A DNA stretch of 11,217 nt from Rhodospirillaceae bacterium TMED167 (GCA_002170915.1 NHHQ01000095.1:3483-14699), one strand, 5' to 3'. Shown: positions 1 through 6,469, numbered from the stretch's first letter. A program made the numbers and translations. Notes: a model not told the origin generated them from the letters alone.

Positions 1-708
1 GAAGGCCTTTGCCGTGGTGACGGCGTCCTGGCCACTCAACGCGTCGGCTACCAGCAGCGTCTCGGCTGGTGCCACGATATCTCGCACCGCCGCCACTTCC
101 ATCATGAGTTCCTGGTCGATGGCCAACCGGCCAGCTGTATCCAGAATAACGGCGTCAAAACCTTCTCGTTTAGCCGTTTCCATGGCCCGTTTTGCGATCC
201 CCACGGGCTGTTCGCCGAACACGGGCTTCAAGGACTCGACACCGGCCTCCTTGCCCAGGACCGACAGTTGTTCCTGGGCAGCGGGACGGGCCACGTCCAA
301 CCCAGCCAGCAGCACCCTTTTCTTTTCCTTGCTTCGTAGACGAAGAGCAAGTTTGCCGGCTGTTGTCGTTTTCCCGGTGCCCTGCAGGCCCACGAGCATT
401 ATGGGAACTGGCGGAGTGGCATTGAAATTGATTATGGCGTCTTCCGGACCCAGCATCCTCACCAGTTGATCATGAACAATTTTGACCACCATTTGACCCG
501 GTGTGACACTTTTAAGCACCGCCTGTCCGACAGCTTCTTCCCGGACGTCATCAATGAATTCCTTGACCACCGGCAGAGAGACATCCGCCTCGAGCAGGGC
601 AACACGGATCTCCCGCAATGCAGCGGCAACATCGTCTTCAGACAATGCGCCTTTGCCGCGCAAGCGGTCAAAAATGTCTCCAAATTTGGAACTCAGTCCG
701 TCAAACAT
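1..708 (-). CDS. ffh: Signal recognition particle GTPase Ffh (SRP54), 3' end beyond the left edge
   Basis: Ffh binds SRP RNA and the signal sequences of nascent membrane proteins, then docks with FtsY at the membrane. The visible 236 residues are the N domain and most of the G domain. They start MFDGLSSKFGDIFDRL, with the helical N domain over about 1-95. The P-loop GLQGTGKTTT is at 107-116, DVARPAAQEQ (G2 and insertion-box region) at 138-147, and DTAGR (G3) at 190-194. The TKLD motif and the Met-rich M domain lie beyond the window. The ATG at 706-708 is the usual family start. Only a weak purine stretch (GAG, about 12 bases upstream) serves as a ribosome binding site. The gene is read away from the rest of the window, behind its own strong promoter and a terminator-like leader. 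Identity is nearly certain. Confidence 0.97.
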   Translation of the reverse strand, partial: MFDGLSSKFGDIFDRLRGKGALSEDDVAAALREIRVALLEADVSLPVVKEFIDDVREEAVGQAVLKSVTPGQMVVKIVHDQLVRMLGPEDAIINFNATPPVPIMLVGLQGTGKTTTAGKLALRLRSKEKKRVLLAGLDVARPAAQEQLSVLGKEAGVESLKPVFGEQPVGIAKRAMETAKREGFDAVILDTAGRLAIDQELMMEVAAVRDIVAPAETLLVADALSGQDAVTTAKAF

Positions 709-723
709 GGTGTCATTTTTCTC

Positions 724-762
724 AAACAAAAAACGCCAGTGCGCGAAACTCGCGGACTGGCG
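724..762 (-). terminator. Intrinsic terminator hairpin in the ffh leader
   Basis: CGCCAGT (734-740) pairs with ACTGGCG (756-762). Inside them CGCG (742-745) pairs with CGCG (751-754) around a 5-base loop, with one G/G mismatch. On the minus strand the GC-rich stem is followed directly by TTTTTTGTTT (733 down to 724). This is the classical form of a Rho-independent terminator, placed between the ffh promoter and the ffh ATG, whose first base is 15 bases beyond the U-tract. It could end a short RNA or attenuate ffh. The structure is clear; use as an attenuator is inferred. Confidence 0.7.
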
Positions 763-790
763 GCGTCTCCCCTAACCTTGGGTGACATTA
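724..790 (-). ncRNA. Candidate short leader RNA before ffh
   Basis: From the predicted start near 788-790 to the end of the U-tract at 724, a transcript of about 65 bases would be made if the hairpin terminates. The part upstream of the hairpin holds a G-rich stretch (GGTTAGGGGAGACG on the minus strand), which might pair with an alternative partner. I see no GGAA tetraloop stem typical of SRP RNA, so I do not call it ffs. It may be a stable small RNA or only the 5' leader of ffh mRNA. Confidence 0.35.
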
Positions 791-796
791 AGAGGT

Positions 797-825
797 ATTA
801 TAGAACCGGCGAACGGGGGTGTCAA
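797..825 (-). promoter_or_regulatory. Perfect-consensus sigma-70 promoter for ffh
   Basis: On the minus strand a TTGACA box (820-825) and a TATAAT box (797-802) are separated by exactly 17 bases, which is the full housekeeping sigma consensus. Transcription would start near 788-790, about 80 bases before the ffh start codon. No other gene lies between promoter and ffh, so ffh or a short leader RNA is the target. The boxes are read directly; activity is inferred. Confidence 0.8.
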
Positions 826-1192
826 TGGGTTTGATCGCGCAAAAGCAGTATTTACTCACTCAATTCAGCGGCGGGAACACGGAACTCTGCACCTTGCGGC
901 GCCTCCTTCTACTCCAGCGGGATACTGCGGTTGCAGCGCTACTGATAAAATCATGGCATTCAAGATAATGGTGGGAAAAAGTGACAGTGATTGAAAATTT
1001 AGTGACTTGTAATGACACTGGAGATACATGTATGGAAATCAAGTAGTACACACACCACAAGCAAAGAGAGTTAAAGTAACCCTATAGACTGCATTGAGTG
1101 GTATCTTAGCTGTCAAATAAGTGGAGACAGACAATAATTTGAGTAAAGCAACAATCAAAACAGGGTCAAAAGGTAAAAAGGAGATGGTAGGC
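826..1192. other. Gap between the ffh promoter and the XRE gene, no intact gene
   Basis: No convincing intact gene lies here. On the minus strand an 18-codon open stretch (855-908, stop at 852-854) reads KEAPQGAEFRVPAAELSE. It looks like a protein C-terminus but is cut off by an in-frame TAG at 909-911, so it may be the tail of a lost gene upstream of ffh. From about 945 to 1180 the sequence is AT-rich and full of short stop-interrupted frames. It presumably holds the promoter of the XRE gene, but I could not single out convincing boxes. Confidence 0.4.
1178..1183 (+). promoter_or_regulatory. Ribosome binding site that sets the XRE gene start
   Basis: AAGGAG lies 9 bases before the ATG at 1193. 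It favours that start over the in-frame GTG at 1121, which has no Shine-Dalgarno sequence, and over the ATG at 1184, which directly abuts the motif. Confidence 0.7.
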
Positions 1193-1618
1193 ATGAGACG
1201 CCGCACAATTAAAGATGATGGGCCGGATCCGATTGATCGTTATGTTGGGACAAGAGTTAGAGGCCGCCGAGTTGGATTAAGAATTAGCCAAACCAAGCTG
1301 GGTGAGGCGATAGGGGTGACCTTTCAGCAAGTACAGAAATACGAAAACGGCACAAACCGGATTGGCGCGAGCAATCTGTATAAAATCTCGAAAACGCTCG
1401 GCGTAGACGTCGCTTTTTTCTACGAAGGGATTGAGGGCATGGAAGAGGCGAATAAATATTCGGAACTCTCGGACATATCTCAGGCAACATTTGAGTCGGA
1501 TCCAATGGCGTCGCGGGAAGCCATTGAACTGATGCATAACTTTTATCGTGTGAGCGATGAGAGCGTCCGCAGACGGTTGGCCCAATTTGTGAAAACCCTC
1601 GCGCACTCCGATTCATAG
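1193..1618 (+). CDS. XRE-family helix-turn-helix transcriptional regulator
   Basis: This is a 141-residue DNA-binding protein. The Cro/C1-type HTH spans about residues 19-76, with a SQTKLGEAIGV first helix pair and a TFQQVQKYENG recognition segment (43-53), followed by RIGASNLYKISKTLGV. The sequence style (DPIDRYVGTRVRGRR, then the HTH, then a C-terminal helix ending RRRLAQFVKTLAHS) matches a group of single-domain XRE regulators common in alphaproteobacteria. No sensor or ligand domain is visible, so the signal and targets are unknown. An upstream frame back to the GTG at 1121 would add 24 Lys- and Thr-rich residues but is less likely. The gene stands alone between long gaps. A promoter with dyads begins about 75 bases downstream and could be a target. 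Confidence 0.9.
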   Translation: MRRRTIKDDGPDPIDRYVGTRVRGRRVGLRISQTKLGEAIGVTFQQVQKYENGTNRIGASNLYKISKTLGVDVAFFYEGIEGMEEANKYSELSDISQATFESDPMASREAIELMHNFYRVSDESVRRRLAQFVKTLAHSDS

Positions 1619-1692
1619 GAAAAGACCCACATCGAGGGAGGTCTCGTTCCGTCCTTTAAACTGTCGACTGGATTACACTACCAATACATGTT

Positions 1693-1743
1693 GTGCATTT
1701 TCTTTTGAACAAAATGCGCTTATGTTATACTATTAAGTGCATT
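1693..1743 (+). promoter_or_regulatory. Extended -10 promoter overlapped by an operator-like dyad
   Basis: TATACT at 1726-1731 is preceded by TG at 1723-1724, giving an extended -10 element. The -35 region is weak: TTTGAA at 1704-1709, 16 bases away. A dyad overlaps it: GTGCATTTT (1693-1701) and AAAATGCGC (1711-1719), separated by 9 bases and paired throughout with one G-T wobble. The half-site GTGCATT recurs at 1737-1743, just past the -10, 44 bases from the first copy. This layout suits a repressor blocking polymerase. No strong gene follows directly, so the output is uncertain. Confidence 0.45.
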
Positions 1744-1753
1744 AAATATTTTC

Positions 1754-1770
1754 TACACCTTAATGGTGTA
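1754..1770 (+). repeat. Short hairpin TACACC-5-GGTGTA with a following T stretch
   Basis: A perfect 6-bp inverted repeat with a TTAAT loop is followed by TTTTG. It lies about 20 bases past the expected start of the 1726-1731 promoter. It could be a weak early terminator or a protein-binding dyad. With only 6 pairs, three of them A-T, it is weak as a terminator. Confidence 0.35.
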
Positions 1771-1868
1771 TTTTGACGAGATTATAAAGGAAGTTTAAGC
1801 CTGTCCGTTCGCAACCTGATAAAGTTGTGAATTCTCTTGTAGGTAGGCGTGTCATAGGGTTACGGTAG

Positions 1869-2186
1869 GGTACCAATCTGGGATGCCAGCCTTTGGCGGC
1901 TATCTTGGTTATGCCTGTCCGACGCCTGAAAGAAATCAAAGCCGGAGACACGAGTGTTTTTGCGGGCCAACTCCATCGCCTGTTCACGGCCTTTTCTGTC
2001 GAGGACTCCTATTTTTTTGTTGAGATGGCCGAACTGGAGACAGCGGGCCAGGGTGAATAAATGGAACCCGATATCGCACGTGAACAGCCCAGGCTCTTTA
2101 AGGCTTATCTTCGCATGACAGATCAGTCGCTGAAAAAGAATTTTATCTTCCTTGCCGAATCCGTCGCGAATTCGGGCCATTTGTAG
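1869..2186 (+). pseudogene. Protein-like reading frame broken by an in-frame stop; remnant of unknown identity
   Basis: One reading frame looks coding but is interrupted. From ATG 1911 it reads MPVRRLKEIKAGDTSVFAG and so on for 49 codons to a TAA at 2058-2060. An ATG follows at once in the same frame (2061) and gives 41 more residues (MEPDIAREQPRLFKAYLRMT and so on) ending at TAG 2184-2186. The same frame is open upstream from 1788 to a TAG at 1866-1868. First codon positions are G-rich, as in coding DNA. Both internal stops are one C-to-T change from Gln codons, which fits decay. Alternatively these are two small adjacent genes. A 106-codon minus-strand frame (1860-2180) lies codon-aligned against it; it has no ribosome binding site and could be the shadow or, less likely, the gene. 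I do not recognise the family. Confidence 0.3.
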
Positions 2187-2199
2187 ACGGTCACAAAAC

Positions 2200-2228
2200 T
2201 TAACACCAGGCCAATGGCTTGGTGTTAA
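2200..2228. terminator. Strong 13-bp stem hairpin, possible terminator
   Basis: TTAACACCAGGCC (2200-2212) and GGCTTGGTGTTAA (2216-2228) pair over 13 positions, with one G-T wobble and an AAT loop. On the minus strand the stem is followed by GTTTTGTG, a modest T tract. On the plus strand it ends in TTAAAT, with no real T run. It lies 13 bases after the broken frame and 40 bases before the Fe-S protein gene. It may end transcription from the left, or mark a protein-binding site. Confidence 0.4.
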
Positions 2229-2268
2229 ATCGCTGGCCTTCGGGGCTCAGACGCGGTTATAACGCAAT

Positions 2269-2967
2269 ATGCGTCGTCTTGTCACATACTCGGAAATATC
2301 CCAGGCGGTGGAGACAAAGGGCATGATCTGCCGAGGCGGCTTCCATCCAAAGGATGCCGATCTCATCCCTGGTGATGTTGAAACTTGTATCCTGGTGGGA
2401 AATGCGGGCGTCCAATTCTGGCGATCATTTACTGCAGAACGTCCCGAAGGCTCGAATCCGGTCGAAGCATGGACGAAAAGAGTCTTAGAAAAAATCGCAG
2501 TGGATTTCGGCGCTGAAGTCCTGCTCCCTTTTACGGGCCCCCCTTTTCTGCCTTTTTTAGAATGGGCGAAACGATCGGAGCCGGTAACCGAGTCTCCAAT
2601 CGGGCCTTTGATCCATCCAGTTTATGGATTATGGCATGCCTATCGGGGCTTGCTGCTGTTCCAGGAGAAAATTGACCTGCCAGAAACGGCGTCACGAAAC
2701 GGGAATGCCCTTGGTCCGTCACCCTGCGACACCTGTGCAGACCAGCCCTGTCTGCAGGCCTGTCCGGTGAAAGCGGTCAACGGAGACATCTTCGATGTTT
2801 CGGCATGCGCCGGCTTTATTAGTTCGGTGGAGGGGGGCGATTGCCTGGCTACCGGCTGCCGCGCCCGCCGCGCATGCCCCGTTGGACAGAATTGTGTCTA
2901 TTCGCCGGCACAGGCAGCTCACCACATGCAGTTCTTTCTGGATACCTTCGGCCCGGGCCCGAGATAG
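2269..2967 (+). CDS. 4Fe-4S ferredoxin-domain protein, function unknown
   Basis: This 232-residue soluble protein has a C-terminal iron-sulfur module. Cysteines C153, C156, C161 and C165 (C-x2-C-x4-C-x3-CP) form a ferredoxin-type binding motif. A second set, C180, C192, C197 and C203-P, with a further C209, could hold another cluster. The arrangement recalls the Fe-S half of epoxyqueuosine reductase QueG, but the protein is much shorter and I do not see QueG's N-terminal cobalamin domain, so I do not call it queG. The N-terminal 150 residues (GGFHP, LVGNAG, WRSF) suggest a separate conserved domain. ATG 2269 has no ribosome binding site, but a TATAAC box ends 5 bases before it. dapF starts 80 bases downstream on the same strand, so co-transcription is likely. 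It probably acts in electron transfer; the partner is unknown. Confidence 0.85.
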   Translation: MRRLVTYSEISQAVETKGMICRGGFHPKDADLIPGDVETCILVGNAGVQFWRSFTAERPEGSNPVEAWTKRVLEKIAVDFGAEVLLPFTGPPFLPFLEWAKRSEPVTESPIGPLIHPVYGLWHAYRGLLLFQEKIDLPETASRNGNALGPSPCDTCADQPCLQACPVKAVNGDIFDVSACAGFISSVEGGDCLATGCRARRACPVGQNCVYSPAQAAHHMQFFLDTFGPGPR

Positions 2968-3047
2968 CTGGCCGTCAGCGCAGAGACACCGAACGGGTAT
3001 CGCTTTAAAGTGGACTTCGGCAATATTCGACACTATAGGACCCGGTC

Positions 3048-3869
3048 ATGACACAGTTTGATTTCACAAAAATGCATGGGCTTGGCAATGATTTTGTTGT
3101 CATTGACGCGAGAAGCGGCGGCGGCGATCTGGACGATGCCACTGTTCGGGCGGTTGCGGATCGCCATACCGGCATTGGCTGCGACCAACTGATTGTCATA
3201 GAACCCGCCCGCATGACCGAGGCTGCCTTTTTCATGCGCATCCGGAATGCTGATGGCAGCGAAGTCGGTGCCTGCGGCAACGCGGCCCGGTGTGTGGCAG
3301 ACCGCGTCATGACAGAAACCGGCAAATCCGTCCTTCAATTCCAAACCTGCGCGGGACTTTTGACAGCGCATCGGAGCGATAACGGAATCACCGTTGATAT
3401 GGGCCCGGCTCAGGACCAGTGGCGCGATATCCCCCTGGAGTCGCCGACCAATACGCTTCATCTTCCCATCAAAGAGGGCGCTTTATCGGACCCGGCGGCG
3501 GTTGGCATTGGAAACCCGCATATGGTATTCTTTGTGGATGACACGGTAGCCGTGCCGTTGGCCGATGGCTTGGGCCGCAAACTTGAGAATCATATTCTCT
3601 ACCCGGAACGGACCAACGTAGAGGTTGTGGAGGTCCGGTCCCGGGATCATTTGCGGGTGCGGGTCTGGGAACGCGGTGTCGGCATCACCCAGGCCTGCGG
3701 CACGGGAGCGTGTGCAGCCTTGGTGGCCGCCCATCGGCGCGGTTTGACCGGGCGATCCGCTGAAGTGGAATTGGATGGGGGTATTCTTTATATTGATTGG
3801 CGCGCGGACGGCCATGTTTTGATGACGGGGGCCGTCGCCACAAGCTTTACCGGTAATTGGACAGATTAG
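3048..3869 (+). CDS. dapF: Diaminopimelate epimerase DapF
   Basis: DapF is a cofactor-independent racemase that converts LL- to meso-diaminopimelate for lysine and peptidoglycan synthesis in the cytosol. It has 273 residues, the normal length. It starts with the typical TKMHGLGNDFVVID. The two catalytic cysteines sit in GACGNAARC (C76) and QACGTGACAA (C217). Substrate-binding motifs NADGSE (67-72), GNPHMV (155-160) and ERTNVE (187-192) are present. AGGA lies 7 bases before the ATG. The end overlaps the next gene by 13 bases if mtaB starts at the TTG, which suggests coupling. All active-site elements are present and identity is secure. Confidence 0.97.
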   Translation: MTQFDFTKMHGLGNDFVVIDARSGGGDLDDATVRAVADRHTGIGCDQLIVIEPARMTEAAFFMRIRNADGSEVGACGNAARCVADRVMTETGKSVLQFQTCAGLLTAHRSDNGITVDMGPAQDQWRDIPLESPTNTLHLPIKEGALSDPAAVGIGNPHMVFFVDDTVAVPLADGLGRKLENHILYPERTNVEVVEVRSRDHLRVRVWERGVGITQACGTGACAALVAAHRRGLTGRSAEVELDGGILYIDWRADGHVLMTGAVATSFTGNWTD

Positions 3870-5134
3870 CTGTGGCCGGCCCCATTACAAAAACCGACAT
3901 AACGACCTTTGGCTGCCGCCTGAACGCCTTTGAGTCAGAGGTCATGCTCGCCCATGCAACATCGGCTGGATTAGAGAATACCTACATTGTAAACACTTGC
4001 GCAGTTACCGCTGAAGCAGAGCGCCAGACCCGTCAGGCCATCCGCAAACTCCGCAGAGATCATCCGCAGGGGACAATCATCGTTTCCGGCTGCGCCGCCC
4101 AAATCAATCCCGACTCATACGCCGACATGCCGGAGGTGGACCGGGTGATGGGCAATGAAGAAAAACTCAGGGCAGACTCATATCTTTCTCCTCCCAAGCA
4201 AGCCGCCGTGCAGGTTTCAGACATTATGCAGGTCAAAGAGATTGCCGGGCATCTTATCAGCGGATTTGAATCACGCACGCGCGCCTTTGTGCAAATTCAA
4301 CAAGGCTGCGATCACCGTTGTACGTTCTGTATCATCCCGTACGGTCGCGGCAACAGCCGAAGCGTTCCTCTCGGATTTTTGGCGGATCAAGTTCGGGATC
4401 TTGTGGCGACGGGTCACCGGGAAATTGTTCTGACCGGTGTCGATATCAGTTCCTACGGCCGCGACTTGCCAGGATCACCGAGCCTTGGGAACATGTGTGA
4501 CCGGTTGTTGGTTCAGATCCCTGAACTGGACCGGCTTCGGCTAAGTTCTCTTGATCCCGCCGTGATTGATGAACATCTCATCCGTCTGATCGAACATGAA
4601 CCCCGCCTGATGCCACATCTGCACCTGAGTGTGCAGGCCGGGAGCGATCTTATTTTAAAGCGAATGAAGCGGCGGCATACCCGTCAGGATGTTATTGATC
4701 TGTGCCGCCGTGTCCGGGACAAGCGGCAAGACATGGTGTTCGGCGCAGACATCATTGTCGGCTTTCCAACCGAGACAGAAGACGATTTCCAGGCAACCCT
4801 CGACCTCGTGGACCAGGCTGGATTGACGTATCTCCATGTCTTTCCCTATTCCGTCCGGGAGGGCACTCCGGCGGCCCGTATGCCGATGCTGCCCACGGCT
4901 GTGCGTAAACAACGTTCGGCGCGGCTGCGCGAAAAAGGTGACGCGGCCAAAACCACCTTCTTCGACTCGCTCGTCGGGACCACGGCACGCGTTCTCGGTG
5001 AAACAGGTGGGCGCGGGTATACAGAACATTACGCACCCGTGAGGCTCTCCAAAGCGCTTGAACCCGGACAAATCACAGATGTCCGTGTCACCAGCCACGC
5101 CGATCAAGCCTTATCAGCGGAGCGGCTGATATGA
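3857..5134 (+). CDS. mtaB: tRNA t6A37 methylthiotransferase MtaB (radical SAM)
   Basis: MtaB adds a methylthio group to N6-threonylcarbamoyladenosine at position 37 of ANN-decoding tRNAs, giving ms2t6A. The 425 residues show the methylthiotransferase N-terminal domain with C20 (FGCRLNAFESE), C48 (VNTCAVT) and C79 (SGCAAQ) for the auxiliary cluster. The radical SAM motif C151-x3-C155-x2-C158 lies in QGCDHRCTFCIIPYGRG. Then come LSVQAGSD and DIIVGFPTET, and a short TRAM-like tail with no recognisable extra domain. FGCRLNAFE and the order of motifs point to MtaB rather than MiaB or RimO. TTG 3857 lies inside dapF. An in-frame GTG at 3872, two bases after the dapF stop, is an equally good start and would remove 5 residues. 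Neither has a clear ribosome binding site. The stop overlaps the ftsY start as ATGA. Confidence 0.94.
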   Translation: MDRLAVAGPITKTDITTFGCRLNAFESEVMLAHATSAGLENTYIVNTCAVTAEAERQTRQAIRKLRRDHPQGTIIVSGCAAQINPDSYADMPEVDRVMGNEEKLRADSYLSPPKQAAVQVSDIMQVKEIAGHLISGFESRTRAFVQIQQGCDHRCTFCIIPYGRGNSRSVPLGFLADQVRDLVATGHREIVLTGVDISSYGRDLPGSPSLGNMCDRLLVQIPELDRLRLSSLDPAVIDEHLIRLIEHEPRLMPHLHLSVQAGSDLILKRMKRRHTRQDVIDLCRRVRDKRQDMVFGADIIVGFPTETEDDFQATLDLVDQAGLTYLHVFPYSVREGTPAARMPMLPTAVRKQRSARLREKGDAAKTTFFDSLVGTTARVLGETGGRGYTEHYAPVRLSKALEPGQITDVRVTSHADQALSAERLI

Positions 5135-6084
5135 GCGAGACAGACATGAGCAATGCAGGCAAAGACGCCAAGACAGGCTGGTTGGCGCGCCTGAAATCTG
5201 GTCTCGGGCGGACGTCTCAAAATCTCACCCAAAATCTCAACGGCCTGCTCACCAAGCGTAAATTGGACGACACCCTGTTAGAGGAGTTGGAAGATATTCT
5301 CATTGCCGCCGACCTGGGCGTGAGCACGGCAGCAAAAGTGACCTCAAAACTGGCCGCCACACGCTTGGGCAGGGAGATCAGCACCGGCGAGGTAAAAGAG
5401 GTCCTGGCCCACGCAATCGCTGAAATTCTTCGCCCCGTCGCACAACCTTTTATCCCCAATCCAGCCCTAAAGCCACATGTTGTGTTGGTGTGCGGTGTCA
5501 ACGGCAGCGGCAAGACAACCACCATCGGAAAACTGGCCCACACCCTGACCCGCGACGGGAACACCGTTGTCCTGGCAGCCGGAGATACATTTCGGGCGGC
5601 AGCCGCAGAGCAGCTTCAGATTTGGGGTGAACGAACTGGCTGCCAGGTCATTGCAAAAGACCCTGGCACGGACCCCGCAAGCTTGGTCTTCGACGCCCTT
5701 ACCCTTGCCAAGGAACAGTTAGCAGATGTCCTGCTCATCGATACTGCGGGACGCCTTCAAAACCGAACCGAGCTCATGGCCGAGCTGCAGAAAACCATCC
5801 GGGTTATGCAAAAAGTAGATGAAACAGCCCCCCATACGTGTCTTCAGGTTCTTGACGCGACCGTGGGCCAAAATGCCCATTCACAAGTCGAAATTTTTTC
5901 CGATTTGATCAACGTCGATGGCTTAGTGCTGACCAAACTCGACGGATCAGCCAAAGGCGGGGTCCTCGTGGCACTAGCCGAAAAATTTGGCCTGCCCGTT
6001 CACGCCATCGGCGTCGGAGAACAACCTGAAGATCTGCAAAGTTTCGATGCCCGAGAATTTGCTGGATCTTTGCTGAGTCCTTAG
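5131..6084 (+). CDS. ftsY: SRP receptor FtsY
   Basis: FtsY is the membrane-associated receptor GTPase for the SRP-ribosome complex, the partner of Ffh. It has 317 residues, with a short N-terminus lacking the long acidic A domain of the E. coli protein. The N domain spans about 15-100. G-domain motifs are GVNGSGKTT (122-130), DTFRAAAAEQ (152-161), DTAGR (204-208), TKLD (268-271) and GVGEQPEDL (294-302). The helix around 15-45 (GWLARLKSGLGRTS) could be the lipid-binding amphipathic segment. The ATG overlaps the mtaB stop as ATGA. An in-frame ATG at 5146 would drop 5 residues. ffh lies about 5 kb away on the opposite strand, so both SRP GTPases are in one window but under separate control. I see no terminator after the TAG. 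Confidence 0.97.
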   Translation: MSETDMSNAGKDAKTGWLARLKSGLGRTSQNLTQNLNGLLTKRKLDDTLLEELEDILIAADLGVSTAAKVTSKLAATRLGREISTGEVKEVLAHAIAEILRPVAQPFIPNPALKPHVVLVCGVNGSGKTTTIGKLAHTLTRDGNTVVLAAGDTFRAAAAEQLQIWGERTGCQVIAKDPGTDPASLVFDALTLAKEQLADVLLIDTAGRLQNRTELMAELQKTIRVMQKVDETAPHTCLQVLDATVGQNAHSQVEIFSDLINVDGLVLTKLDGSAKGGVLVALAEKFGLPVHAIGVGEQPEDLQSFDAREFAGSLLSP

Positions 6085-6154
6085 AACAATTAAGAGCATA
6101 TTCGAGACATTTGTCCTGAGGACTTCATAAGGAACGATCCAGCCGCACTGGAAA

Positions 6155-6406
6155 TTAGACCCTTACGTTTAAGTAATAGCCTCGCGGGACGTCCTGCCGA
6201 AGCGGCGCATCGGCCTCAAGATCACGATTCAGCCGCATCACAGCATTTTTGAACTCGGGATCATTCATGGGCTGAGTGACGCGAGCGCGATTTTCGATTT
6301 CACGTGACGCCTCATAACCCGTCATCGCCTGCTGGCGGACAGGTCCTCTAGCCGCACTGATGCCTGTTTGAGCTAAATTATTAGAAAAGGTCAGGTCGTC
6401 ATACAT
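6155..6406 (-). CDS. Small protein of unknown function (83 residues)
   Basis: This is an intact 83-residue frame, convergent to ftsY with a 70-base gap. It is soluble and polar, with no cysteine and no membrane segment or signal peptide. The N-terminal half (DDLTFSNNLAQTGI, GPVRQQAMTGYEASRE) looks helical. The C-terminal half contains DPEFKNAVMRLNRDLEAD and ends VPRGYYLNVRV, the kind of compact conserved tail seen in real small proteins. There is no Shine-Dalgarno sequence before ATG 6404-6406, but a TATAGT box ends 8 bases upstream, so translation could be leaderless. Nothing in the plus-strand reading competes with it. I do not recognise the family and assign no function. Confidence 0.6.
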   Translation of the reverse strand: MYDDLTFSNNLAQTGISAARGPVRQQAMTGYEASREIENRARVTQPMNDPEFKNAVMRLNRDLEADAPLRQDVPRGYYLNVRV

Positions 6407-6414
6407 CGTAGGAT

Positions 6415-6420
6415 ACTATA
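6415..6420 (-). promoter_or_regulatory. -10-like box directly before the 83-residue gene
   Basis: TATAGT on the minus strand lies 8 bases before the ATG at 6406. Transcription would start at or next to the start codon and give a leaderless message. No good -35 hexamer is found at 16-18 bases, so this is weak evidence. Confidence 0.3.
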
Positions 6421-6469
6421 AGCGACAAGGGTTAACAGACAGTAAGGCGTTTTCTCAAAGTGTAAGTGG

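Noticed and set aside
724..790. SRP RNA gene (ffs) next to ffh
   Set aside because: The hairpin lacks the GGAA tetraloop and asymmetric internal loop of SRP RNA, and it ends in a U-tract like a terminator.
14..834. Plus-strand open frames of 151, 77, 122 and 90 codons across the left end
   Set aside because: They are antisense to ffh, whose minus-strand translation is an unmistakable SRP54 NG domain. The frame running to 834 crosses the ffh promoter and terminator.
1121..1192. N-terminal extension of the XRE regulator from GTG 1121
   Set aside because: There is no ribosome binding site at the GTG and the added residues look random. AAGGAG at 1178-1183 is well placed for ATG 1193.
1860..2180. 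Minus-strand 106-codon frame as a real gene
   Set aside because: It is codon-aligned antisense to the plus-strand frame, has no ribosome binding site and matches no family I know. I keep it only as an alternative reading.
1788..2186. Stop-codon reassignment (TAA/TAG read as Gln)
   Set aside because: ftsY, dapF, the Fe-S protein gene, pgk and acnB all end at TAG or TAA exactly where the proteins should end, so the standard code holds.
2269..2967. Calling the Fe-S protein QueG (epoxyqueuosine reductase)
   Set aside because: It is about two thirds of the usual length and I see no cobalamin-binding or catalytic N-terminal motifs; only the cysteine region is similar.
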